Shown here piece after piece: positions 1 to 6,440 of a DNA stretch of 7,568 bases; positions within the stretch are counted from its first letter, which is position 1; each line of letters starts with the position of its first letter. The stretch comes from Nitrososphaeraceae archaeon. GTDB taxonomy: Archaea > Thermoproteota > Nitrososphaeria > Nitrososphaerales > Nitrososphaeraceae. The stretch spans positions 1 to 7,568 of the forward strand of contig JAICSL010000074.1 in NCBI GenBank assembly GCA_025936955.1, in the 5' to 3' direction. A program made the position numbers and the translations under genes. Under the pieces are notes generated by a model. That model saw only the letters and a list, made by a program, of their open reading frames with translations, made no database searches and was not told where the DNA came from.

Positions 1-361
1 AAAAAATAACAAATACTCTATTATATCAGGTGACGTTTTGATGACAATCCTAGCCAAATATTTACGTCCATCAAAAATCATTTTTGCGCTTAATGTTGAT
101 GGTATTTATAAAGACATGATGAATAAAGAGATAATCAAACAAGTTGACTCGAATGATAAATCAATAAAATTTTCAAAAGTGCTAATGGACGTTACAGGAG
201 GTATGAAACGAAAGGTTACAGAAGCATTTAAGATATCATCAATCGGGTTAAATGTAATAATGTTAAATGGATTAAAACCGGAGCGTATTATTAATGCCAT
301 TACCGGCTCAGATGTTGAAGGCACGATCATGAAAGGACATCGGAGAAAACATTATGCCTAA
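1..361 (+). CDS. ipk: Isopentenyl phosphate kinase, C-terminal half (5' end outside window)
   Basis: The reading frame is open from base 2 to the stop at 359-361, giving about 119 visible residues; the true start lies left of the window, so the TTG/ATG at 38-43 is internal. Visible motifs belong to the amino-acid-kinase fold: an ISGD segment at bases 23-34, a FALNVDGIY nucleotide-binding segment near bases 83-109, and DVTGGM followed by K-R-K at 188-214, the lysine-bearing phosphate-binding loop. In archaea this family phosphorylates isopentenyl phosphate with ATP to give isopentenyl diphosphate in the alternative mevalonate pathway. The catalytic histidine that separates IPK from other amino-acid kinases is in the missing half, so the specific name rests on fit to the visible C-terminus and on the neighbours: the next two genes are the isomerase and prenyltransferase that use its product. 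It overlaps the next gene by 8 bases. Confidence 0.85.
   Translation, partial: KNNKYSIISGDVLMTILAKYLRPSKIIFALNVDGIYKDMMNKEIIKQVDSNDKSIKFSKVLMDVTGGMKRKVTEAFKISSIGLNVIMLNGLKPERIINAITGSDVEGTIMKGHRRKHYA
342..346 (+). promoter_or_regulatory. Shine-Dalgarno-like site for the isomerase gene
   Basis: GGAGA lies 7 bases upstream of the ATG at 354, inside the last codons of the upstream kinase gene. The spacing supports ATG 354 as the start and suggests translation coupled to the end of the kinase gene. Confidence 0.5.
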
Positions 362-1457
362 ATTGGATTCTGATCGAGCAGAAGATATCGAAATTATAAA
401 GCAACGCAAAAAAGAAGGGATTGAAATACCATTAAAAGAAGATGTTCAGGCGAGGACCAGGTCGACCTATTTAGAATATGTTAAGCTTATTCATAACGCT
501 TTGCCTGAACTTGATTATGACGAGATTGATACATCAACGATTTTCCTAAATCACAAATTTTTCGCACCTATTATGATAGATTCCATGACTGGCGGAACAC
601 CGGAAGCAATGAAAATAAATCAAAGATTGGGCGAACTTGCGGAAAATTATGGATTTGCTATGGGGGTTGGAAGTCAGAGAGCTGGTCTAAAAAGTCAAGA
701 ACTCGCAGAAACATATGCCATTGCAAGAAAAAATGCACCGAATGCATTCCTTATAGCAAATATCGGTGGAGCACAGCTTGCTAAAGGGCTTTTGATTAAT
801 GAAATAAGAGAAATTGTACAAATGATACAGGCCAATGCTCTAGTAGTCCACCTTAATCCACTACAAGAACTTATCCAACCCGAAGGAGAACCAAGATACA
901 GAGGAGTTCTCCAAAAAATTTTAGAACTAGTAAAAAGTCTCGATATCCCAGTAATAGTAAAAGAAGTGGGTGCTGGGATTTCTAGAGAAGTCGCTTTTAA
1001 TTTAGAAAATGCAGGAATTTCCGCCATTAACATAGCAGGATCTGGAGGGACTAGCTGGGCAGGCGTAGAAAAAGTACGAGCAGAAACAGTAAATGATGAT
1101 CTAAAAATTCACCTTGGTGAATTATTTTGGGATTGGGGAATCCCAACTGCAGTAAGCTTAATCGAAGTCAGAAAGGTAGTCAAAATTCCCCTTATTGCTT
1201 CTGGAGGTTTAAGGAATGGATTAGATATTGCAAAATGTATCGCAGTAGGTGCCAATATGTGTGCTATGGCATATCCTTTTTTGCGGAAGGCTTCAGAATC
1301 CAAAGAGAGTCTATTTAAATTTGCAGACATTATTCTAGCCGAACTAAAAAGTTCAATGTTTCTTGTAGGTGCAAAAAATATTTCAACGTTGAAGAGATCA
1401 AGGTATATATTAACAGGAGATTTAGCAAATGAGGTCAAGAGTGATGAAAGCAAGTAA
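354..1457 (+). CDS. fni: Type 2 isopentenyl-diphosphate delta-isomerase (FMN/NADPH-dependent)
   Basis: This 367-residue protein should interconvert isopentenyl and dimethylallyl diphosphate in the cytoplasm using reduced FMN; type 2 is the usual archaeal form. It is a TIM-barrel FMN enzyme of family length. Motifs in order: MTGG (78-81), GSQRA (106-110), ANIG (135-138), HLNPLQE (166-172, with the catalytic Gln 171 and the Mg-binding Glu 172), PEGEP (176-180), KEVG (203-206), GGTSW (231-235), DWGIPT (260-265) and ASGGLRNG (282-289), the last being the FMN-phosphate loop. One oddity: the N-terminal motif, normally R-K-x-x-H and part of the substrate diphosphate site, reads R18-K-K-E-G22, so the histidine is glycine. 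The ATG at 354 overlaps the kinase stop by 8 bases and has a good Shine-Dalgarno. The 3' end overlaps the prenyltransferase. Function is secure; the effect of the substitution is unknown. Confidence 0.95.
   Translation: MPKLDSDRAEDIEIIKQRKKEGIEIPLKEDVQARTRSTYLEYVKLIHNALPELDYDEIDTSTIFLNHKFFAPIMIDSMTGGTPEAMKINQRLGELAENYGFAMGVGSQRAGLKSQELAETYAIARKNAPNAFLIANIGGAQLAKGLLINEIREIVQMIQANALVVHLNPLQELIQPEGEPRYRGVLQKILELVKSLDIPVIVKEVGAGISREVAFNLENAGISAINIAGSGGTSWAGVEKVRAETVNDDLKIHLGELFWDWGIPTAVSLIEVRKVVKIPLIASGGLRNGLDIAKCIAVGANMCAMAYPFLRKASESKESLFKFADIILAELKSSMFLVGAKNISTLKRSRYILTGDLANEVKSDESK
1416..1435 (+). promoter_or_regulatory. Two alternative Shine-Dalgarno-like sites for the prenyltransferase
   Basis: GGAGA at 1416-1420 sits 8 bases before the ATG at 1429, and GAGGT at 1431-1435 sits 8 bases before the ATG at 1444. 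Both are inside the end of the isomerase gene. Spacing does not decide between the starts. Confidence 0.4.
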
Positions 1458-2454
1458 TACTATTAGAGATGAGATAGAGTCTAATGCTTCTCGTGTAAAT
1501 GAATTTATTCTTTCATTTTTAGAAGGCGAACCCAGTGAACTCTACCAAGCATCCGCACATTATATTATGAGCGGAGGTAAAAGATTAAGACCTTTCATAG
1601 TAATAAAATCCTGCGAAATGTTTGGAGGTAATTCAAATATGGCAATGCCTGCAGCAGCAGCACTTGAAATGGTTCATAACTTCTCGCTGGTACATGATGA
1701 CATAATGGACAATGATGATATACGCCATGGAGTTACAACAGTACACAAATATTATGGTATGCCGCTGGCCATTTTAGCGGGAGATATCTTATTTTCAAAG
1801 GCATTTCAACTATTAGTTGTGAATAGCAGGAAATTAGGTCTTAAAGTAGATTCTATCACTGAAATGGTTGCCCGACTTTCTACTGCCTGTATATCCGTAT
1901 GCGAAGGTCAAGCTAAGGATGTTGGAATGGCATATGATAGAAAATTCTCTGCCAAATCTCAATATATCAATATGATTAGCAAAAAGACAGCTGCTTTATT
2001 TGAGGCTTCATGCATTCTAGGCGTCTTATCGGCAGAGAATTCAAATAACAACGACATAGAAAACCTTGCATCATTTGGAAGGAATATTGGCATTGCATTC
2101 CAGCTAATCGACGATTTAATTGGAATAGTAGGGGATCCAAAGCTCACTGGAAAAGCAGTGGGAAATGATATTAGAGAGGGTAAAAAGACATATCCCATAT
2201 TTCTAGCGCTAGAAAATGCGACTTGTTATGAAAGAGATAAGATCCTAAAAGCTTTTAACTCAAAGAATGTATCAGACATTGATTTAAAAGAAACAGTGGG
2301 AATAATATCTGCCACTGGAATAGATCAGTACATAAGAAATACAGCCAAAGATCACATAGCCAAGGCTATGAAATCAATCGAATATTATAAGGAATCGGTT
2401 CCTAAACAAGCCCTTGAATCTGCAGCCAGATTCATTGTGGAAAGGAGTCTGTAA
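1429..2454 (+). CDS. idsA: Short-chain polyprenyl diphosphate synthase, probable geranylgeranyl diphosphate synthase
   Basis: This trans-prenyltransferase of up to 341 residues should add IPP units head-to-tail onto DMAPP to make the C20 precursor of archaeal ether lipids. Visible are GGKRLRP (49-55, IPP binding), the first Asp-rich motif DDIMD (90-94), GDILFSKAF (118-126), K186-T187, the second Asp-rich motif DDLIG (228-232) and DIREGKKT (247-254). Phe 85, five residues before the first Asp-rich motif, is the aromatic position known to limit product length to about C20 in archaeal type I GGPP synthases; that supports GGPP over longer products. The second motif ends in Gly rather than Asp, a variant I recall in other archaeal homologues. 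ATG 1429 overlaps the isomerase by 29 bases; ATG 1444 (overlap 14, removing MRSRV) is an equally plausible start. Product chain length is inferred, not shown. Confidence 0.93.
   Translation: MRSRVMKASNTIRDEIESNASRVNEFILSFLEGEPSELYQASAHYIMSGGKRLRPFIVIKSCEMFGGNSNMAMPAAAALEMVHNFSLVHDDIMDNDDIRHGVTTVHKYYGMPLAILAGDILFSKAFQLLVVNSRKLGLKVDSITEMVARLSTACISVCEGQAKDVGMAYDRKFSAKSQYINMISKKTAALFEASCILGVLSAENSNNNDIENLASFGRNIGIAFQLIDDLIGIVGDPKLTGKAVGNDIREGKKTYPIFLALENATCYERDKILKAFNSKNVSDIDLKETVGIISATGIDQYIRNTAKDHIAKAMKSIEYYKESVPKQALESAARFIVERSL
2442..2447 (+). promoter_or_regulatory. Shine-Dalgarno-like site for gltX
   Basis: AAGGAG lies at the end of the prenyltransferase gene, 12 bases before the GTG at 2460. 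The spacing is rather long, but it is the only purine-rich site upstream and helps support the GTG start. Confidence 0.35.
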
Positions 2455-2459
2455 TAGAA

Positions 2460-4199
2460 GTGCTTGTTGATAAGGACACTGAAACTACTATCAAAGCTAT
2501 TGGACTGAAAAATGCACTAGAATATAATGGGAGAGCGAGAACTGACGCAGTTATTGCGAAAATTATGGCGTGTCGAGTGGATCTTCGAAGAGATTTAAAG
2601 AATTTAATTCCAGAAATTAAGGAAATAGTACAGAAAATTAATGTTCTATCATTATCTGATCAAAAAGCATTACTTGAACAGATAGGCGGAGCAAAAGTAA
2701 AACAAGAAGGTAGGACAGACAGATCCTATGCACATCTGCCACCATTAGAATATGCGGAGGTAGGAAATGTTGTTACAAGGTTTCCTCCAGAACCAAATGG
2801 CTACCCCCATATAGGACATGCCAAGGCTGCAATTATCGATGAAGAATATGCTCGTATGTACAATGGAAAATTAATTTTACGTTTTGACGACACAAATCCA
2901 TTAAATGAAAAATTGGAATACTATGATGCAATTAATGAAGGTTTGGAATGGTTAGGTATAAAACCTGATACTGTAAAAAACACATCAGATGATATTCAAC
3001 TATTGCATGATTATGGCAAAAAATTGATTTTGAATGATTCGGCTTATGTATGTACTTGTAAACCAGAGACAATACATACCCTTAGAGCAAAAGGAATCAG
3101 TTGCGAGTGCCGGAAAGATCCAAATATTTCCTTGGACCGTTCAAAAAAAATGTTCAGTAATTCATTTGCTCAAAATGAGGCAATCATAAGATTCAAAGGA
3201 AATATGAGTAGTCAAAATACTGCACTGAGAGATCCTACACTTTTTAGAATAATAGAAGGTGATCATCCAAAATTACATAAACAAATTCGAGTATGGCCTA
3301 CATATGATTTTGCGGCTCCGATTGAAGATAGCTTGGATGGAATAACTCACGCATTACGAACAAAGGAATATGAATTGCGAAATGCTTTGTACTTTGCGAT
3401 ACTTGATAGACTTAATCTCCGAAAGCCATTTTTGACTGAATTTTCTAGACTGGAGTTTGATGGGATCCCTATATCTAAACGAAAAATAAAGCAGCTAATA
3501 GAAAATGGCATTGTCAAAAGCTGGGATGACCCCCGTCTTCCGACTTTGATGGCAATGAAAAGAAGAGGCTTCTTGCCTGAAGCAATAAGAAAATTTGTTC
3601 TTTCTCTAGGTATGACACTAGCTGAGACAAAACCACCTATTAAGACCCTCGAATCCTTGAATAGGAAGATTATTGATCCTCAATGTAGGAGACTATTTTT
3701 CGTCAAAGATCCCGTAGAATTGCAGGTTTTAGGTGCTGTTTCAAAGGAGGTAGTGCTGAGGAACCATCCTAATAATATCGATCTTTATGTCAGAAAGGTT
3801 CAGGTTTCAAATAGTTTCTATATTAGTAGAGAAGATGCATTGGAATTTTTTAATACCGGCACTGAATTCAGATTAATAGAATTATTTAATGTAAAGATTG
3901 TCGAAATTAAATCTGACTCTCAGAATCAAGTATTTGTTGCTATCCAAACTGGTGATGAGATGAAACAAAGTACTCCAAAGATTCAATGGGTTGCAAAGGA
4001 AGATGCATACCCTTATAAAATTATTATTGCCAGAGAACTATATAGAGGTGAAGAATACAATAAAGATAGCCTAGAGATAGTTGATGGGGTTGCTGAATCG
4101 TTCGTGTCTTCTCTTAATCGGGGTACTATGATTCAGTTTGTAAGGTTTGGATTCTGTAGAATAGATAGCAATGAAGTTGCAATACTCACTCATAGGTAG
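2460..4199 (+). CDS. gltX: Glutamyl-tRNA synthetase, archaeal (GlnRS-like) type
   Basis: This 579-residue class I aminoacyl-tRNA synthetase charges tRNA(Glu) with glutamate. In archaea lacking GlnRS it is usually non-discriminating and also makes Glu-tRNA(Gln), later amidated by GatDE. Residues 10-75 match the archaeal helical N-terminal extension. The catalytic core has PPEPNGYPHIGH (109-120, HIGH box), RFDDTNP (141-147), DFAAPIEDSLDGITHALR (283-300) and ISKRK (338-342, KMSKS-like loop). Four cysteines, C198/C200 and C215/C217, are spaced as a metal-binding knuckle in the acceptor-binding insertion. The C-terminal part (about 400-579) fits the beta-barrel anticodon-binding domains of the GlnRS-like class rather than the helical bacterial ones. 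The start is GTG, chosen because the N-terminal extension fits the family and no in-frame ATG comes before residue 36. It lies 5 bases after the prenyltransferase stop, so co-transcription is likely. Confidence 0.95.
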   Translation: MLVDKDTETTIKAIGLKNALEYNGRARTDAVIAKIMACRVDLRRDLKNLIPEIKEIVQKINVLSLSDQKALLEQIGGAKVKQEGRTDRSYAHLPPLEYAEVGNVVTRFPPEPNGYPHIGHAKAAIIDEEYARMYNGKLILRFDDTNPLNEKLEYYDAINEGLEWLGIKPDTVKNTSDDIQLLHDYGKKLILNDSAYVCTCKPETIHTLRAKGISCECRKDPNISLDRSKKMFSNSFAQNEAIIRFKGNMSSQNTALRDPTLFRIIEGDHPKLHKQIRVWPTYDFAAPIEDSLDGITHALRTKEYELRNALYFAILDRLNLRKPFLTEFSRLEFDGIPISKRKIKQLIENGIVKSWDDPRLPTLMAMKRRGFLPEAIRKFVLSLGMTLAETKPPIKTLESLNRKIIDPQCRRLFFVKDPVELQVLGAVSKEVVLRNHPNNIDLYVRKVQVSNSFYISREDALEFFNTGTEFRLIELFNVKIVEIKSDSQNQVFVAIQTGDEMKQSTPKIQWVAKEDAYPYKIIIARELYRGEEYNKDSLEIVDGVAESFVSSLNRGTMIQFVRFGFCRIDSNEVAILTHR

Positions 4200-4210
4200 T
4201 TAAAAACAAA

Positions 4211-5080
4211 ATGAAGGTTGCGAGGATAAAAGATACAAAAATGGGAGATACCTATGCCATAGTGTCAGATGATGGAACGAAGCTAATTACTAGATCAGAA
4301 ATTCAAGAACAAACAAGTATTCCTATTCCACCAAGCATTAAGGAGTTTATGTTCAAAGATTGGTTAAGTGAGGTCAAGGTCTATCAAAACAACCTAACAT
4401 ACAGTCACAAAATAGAAGACGTTGAACTTTTGGCACCTCTTCCAAATCCACCCAAGATAATTTGTTTGGCATTCAACTATTATGATCATGCAAGAGACGC
4501 TGGTTTAACACCGTCTGATGAGCCTGTAATATTTATGAAACCAAGAACAACATTAAATTCTCCTTATAGTAGCATAATTTGCCCATTGTCGGTAAAGCGA
4601 TTAGATTATGAGGCAGAGATCGCAGCTATAATAGGTAAGAATATAAAAAATATACCGGAAGATCAAGCTCTAGATTCTATCTTTGGTTACATGATTTTGC
4701 ATGACGTATCTGCAAGAGATATTCAATTTAAAGATAAACAATTTACACGTGGTAAAAGTATTGATACTTTTGCTCCATGTGGTCCTTGGATTACAACAAA
4801 AGACGAAATAGATGATCCTCAAAACTTAAGTATTATAACAAGAGTGAATGGAGAAATAAGACAGAACTCGTCTAGTATTAATATGGTAATTCCTATAAAG
4901 AAGATAATCTCAACTCTGAGTACGATAATGACAATGGAAGCTGGAGACATTATTTCAACTGGCACTCCTGCCGGAGTAGCAATGTCAATGAAAGATCCAA
5001 AGTACCTAAAGGATGGCGATATTGTAGAGATCACTATAGAAAAACTTGGCATGATCAGAAATCGCGTTGTATTTCAATAG
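4211..5080 (+). CDS. Fumarylacetoacetate hydrolase-fold protein (COG0179-like hydratase/hydrolase/decarboxylase)
   Basis: This 289-residue protein has the FAH fold: a divergent N-terminal region (about 1-75) followed by the catalytic domain. Motifs seen are AFNYYDHA (87-94), IFMKPRTTL (107-115), DYEAE (132-136), ILHDVSARDIQ (162-172), RGKSIDTFAPCGPW (180-193) and STGTPAGV (249-256). By family analogy E134, E136 and D165 bind Mg/Mn, and K110 lies in the substrate pocket. Members hydrolyse, hydrate, tautomerise or decarboxylate 2-oxo acids such as acylpyruvates, oxaloacetate and homoprotocatechuate ring-cleavage products. The sequence does not say which, and no aromatic-degradation gene lies nearby. 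It begins 11 bases after gltX with no strong Shine-Dalgarno (AGGTAG at 4194-4199 is weak), so it is probably last on the lipid/gltX transcript. The family is certain; the substrate is unknown. Confidence 0.9.
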   Translation: MKVARIKDTKMGDTYAIVSDDGTKLITRSEIQEQTSIPIPPSIKEFMFKDWLSEVKVYQNNLTYSHKIEDVELLAPLPNPPKIICLAFNYYDHARDAGLTPSDEPVIFMKPRTTLNSPYSSIICPLSVKRLDYEAEIAAIIGKNIKNIPEDQALDSIFGYMILHDVSARDIQFKDKQFTRGKSIDTFAPCGPWITTKDEIDDPQNLSIITRVNGEIRQNSSSINMVIPIKKIISTLSTIMTMEAGDIISTGTPAGVAMSMKDPKYLKDGDIVEITIEKLGMIRNRVVFQ

Positions 5081-5108
5081 TATATTAATCATCGGATGCT
5101 ATCAATTA

Positions 5109-5417
5109 TTACATATTCTTAGGTTTATCCATCTTTTGCTCAAATCTATCTAACCTAGTGATTTCTCTTTCCAGCAATCTTGCATAATGCTTATAAGATT
5201 CAAGTAGATTTCCTCGTATATTTGCTATTTGCATAGAAGTATTTAGAGCCTCAAGGCATGTTTCAAGCGACCTCTCCGTTGCGAAATTATTCATAGATTT
5301 ATTAAAAGTATTCATTAACTTCCTTTGTTCTGAGCTTTGTTCGTTTATCGTTTGTGTTAGTTGATCTATTTCATCATTACTATTAGGTAAATCTTTACGC
5401 TTAAACCAATCAGCCAT
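5109..5417 (-). CDS. Small, highly helical hypothetical protein
   Basis: I do not recognise this 102-residue protein. It is almost entirely polar and predicted helical, with no membrane segment or signal peptide and one cysteine (C54). Residues 14-50 are rich in E, Q, N and S with spaced hydrophobics, and residues 60-98 form a second charged helix (LLEREITRLDRFEQ), so a helical hairpin or coiled coil is likely. The N-terminus (MADWFKRKD) is short and amphipathic. It ends 28 bases from the FAH-fold gene, tail to tail, and is transcribed divergently from the flavoprotein gene at 5538. The ATG at 5417 is supported by a TATA-like box about 35 bases upstream and the absence of a Shine-Dalgarno, a pattern for a leaderless transcript. 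The open frame has no competing gene opposite, so I judge it real. A structural or scaffold role is a guess. Confidence 0.75.
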   Translation of the reverse strand: MADWFKRKDLPNSNDEIDQLTQTINEQSSEQRKLMNTFNKSMNNFATERSLETCLEALNTSMQIANIRGNLLESYKHYARLLEREITRLDRFEQKMDKPKNM

Positions 5418-5447
5418 TATTTTATACCCATATATTCATATTATTAA

Positions 5448-5456
5448 CTTAAATAA
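5448..5456 (-). promoter_or_regulatory. TATA-like box for the small helical protein gene
   Basis: On the minus strand this reads TTATTTAAG and is centred about 35 bases upstream of the ATG at 5417. With the usual archaeal box-to-start distance of about 26 bases, transcription would begin near 5425, leaving a leader of about 8 bases. No Shine-Dalgarno is present. Confidence 0.4.
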
Positions 5457-5501
5457 CTTTATTCGTTGACATTTTATAGATGAGCGAATCAACAACCAAC
5501 A

Positions 5502-5510
5502 ATATATTTA
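5502..5510 (+). promoter_or_regulatory. TATA-like box for the flavoprotein gene
   Basis: ATATATTTA is centred 32 bases upstream of the ATG at 5538, predicting transcription start near 5532 and a leader of about 6 bases. The overlapping TTTATTTAG at 5507-5515 is an alternative box. No Shine-Dalgarno precedes the ATG. Confidence 0.4.
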
Positions 5511-5537
5511 TTTAGTATAAATAGAATCTGAGACATT

Positions 5538-6380
5538 ATGGTCGTAGATAATAAAGGAACGCTTACGTATATTCGTCTGCTCAAGGAAGATCTTTCCATT
5601 TTTCGTATAACACCAAATGAAAGTTCGGTCCCTGACTTCAAGGCAGGTCAATTTGTCACCATCGGACTCCATATTCCTAGCGAAGGAAAAATTATACGTA
5701 GAGCCTACTCCATAGCATCCCAGCCGGAACAGAAGAAGTATTTTGAACTAATCATAAGATGGGTGAGAAAACCGGTTCCGGGTCGTCTGACTACAGAATT
5801 GTTCAATAGAACGGAAGGAGATGAAATCTTATGGGTACGACCAACCGGAATCTTTACTATTAACGAAAAGATGCACGATGGTTCACCAGATAATAGAAGA
5901 ATGGTTCTTATCGGTGGAGGTACAGGTTTAGCACCTTTTATATCCTACTCTCTACATTTGAAATCAATTGGAAGTAAACGTGAAATCGTTGTCCTACATG
6001 GAGCGAGCTATATAGATGAATTAAGTTATCGTGAATTATTATCTGGGCTTGAAGAAGAGAGCATAGATAGTGGTAGAGACAAATGGAATTTCCGATACAG
6101 AGCAAGCATAAGTAGACCACAAGAATGGTTCAATAGGTCATGGAGCGGTCAAAAAGGCAGAGTTGAATCGTTTTTAAGACCTAGATCGGGAGTCGATCGA
6201 TCGCCGCTGGAAGAATTAGTTGGTGAAAAAATAACTCCCGAGAATACTTCATTTTATGTGTGTGGATGGCAAGGAACAGTTGATGGTGCCCTCGATTACC
6301 TGATCCCAAAAGGTTTTGTTACAGAGCGCAATAAAAGAAAAGATGGCAGCTTTGATGTCAAATTCGAATCATACGGATGA
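5538..6380 (+). CDS. Ferredoxin/flavodoxin-NADP(+) reductase-like flavoprotein
   Basis: This 280-residue protein has the FNR fold: an N-terminal FAD-binding beta-barrel (about 1-105) and a C-terminal NAD(P)-binding Rossmann domain. FAD motif R-A-Y-S-I-A-S is at 55-61 with RR before it; PGRLTTELF (81-89) packs near the FAD pyrophosphate; the nucleotide-binding GGGTGLAPF is at 126-134; the C-terminal FYVCGWQGTVDGALDYL (239-255) is the conserved C-G-x segment. The tail ends in ESYG, so Tyr 279 may stack on the flavin. The pattern is closest to the bacterial Fpr subgroup, which moves electrons between NADPH and ferredoxin or flavodoxin. It is about 30 residues longer than typical Fpr, with an Arg-rich, loop-like stretch near 170-232. 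No 2Fe-2S motif is fused. Its in vivo direction and partner cannot be read here; supplying reductant to biosynthesis or carbon fixation is inference. Confidence 0.88.
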   Translation: MVVDNKGTLTYIRLLKEDLSIFRITPNESSVPDFKAGQFVTIGLHIPSEGKIIRRAYSIASQPEQKKYFELIIRWVRKPVPGRLTTELFNRTEGDEILWVRPTGIFTINEKMHDGSPDNRRMVLIGGGTGLAPFISYSLHLKSIGSKREIVVLHGASYIDELSYRELLSGLEEESIDSGRDKWNFRYRASISRPQEWFNRSWSGQKGRVESFLRPRSGVDRSPLEELVGEKITPENTSFYVCGWQGTVDGALDYLIPKGFVTERNKRKDGSFDVKFESYG

Positions 6381-6390
6381 ATAGCTTTCA

Positions 6391-6414
6391 TTTATATTCT
6401 TAAAGCCTTATATC
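6391..6414 (+). promoter_or_regulatory. TATA-like elements for the 112-residue protein gene
   Basis: The 60-base gap after the flavoprotein gene has TTTATATT at 6391-6398 and CTTATATC at 6407-6414. The second is centred about 30 bases before the ATG at 6441, giving a predicted leader of about 4 bases. This suggests the gene has its own promoter instead of relying only on read-through. Confidence 0.35.
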
Positions 6415-6440
6415 GCGGATGGAAAGATGAGAATTAGTAT

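Larger units (their letters stand above)
5418..5537. other. Divergent intergenic promoter region
   Basis: This very AT-rich 120-base spacer separates two head-to-head genes and holds a TATA-like box for each. I see no tRNA, no strong hairpin and no convincing operator palindrome in it. Confidence 0.6.

Noticed and set aside
38..43. TTG-ATG as a start for the first gene
   Set aside because: The frame continues open upstream and reads through an ISGD motif typical of the kinase, so the protein begins outside the window.
695..1453. Open frames of 112 and 114 codons on the minus strand
   Set aside because: They lie fully opposite the isomerase gene, which has clear family motifs along its length; their translations look like antisense shadow with no recognisable motif.
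2112..2126. Second Asp-rich motif DDLIG lacking the third Asp
   Set aside because: At first this suggested a damaged active site, but archaeal short-chain synthases commonly have Gly there as I recall, and the two key Asp are present.
5461..5494. ATTCG/CGAAT and GTTGA/TCAAC pairs as an operator palindrome or hairpin
   Set aside because: The paired pieces occur in the wrong order to form one continuous stem, so only a 5-base pairing is possible at a time; this is expected by chance.
6193..6203. Short CGAT tandem repeat
   Set aside because: Only two to three units inside a coding region, matching ordinary Val-Asp-Arg-Ser codons; no sign of a functional repeat.
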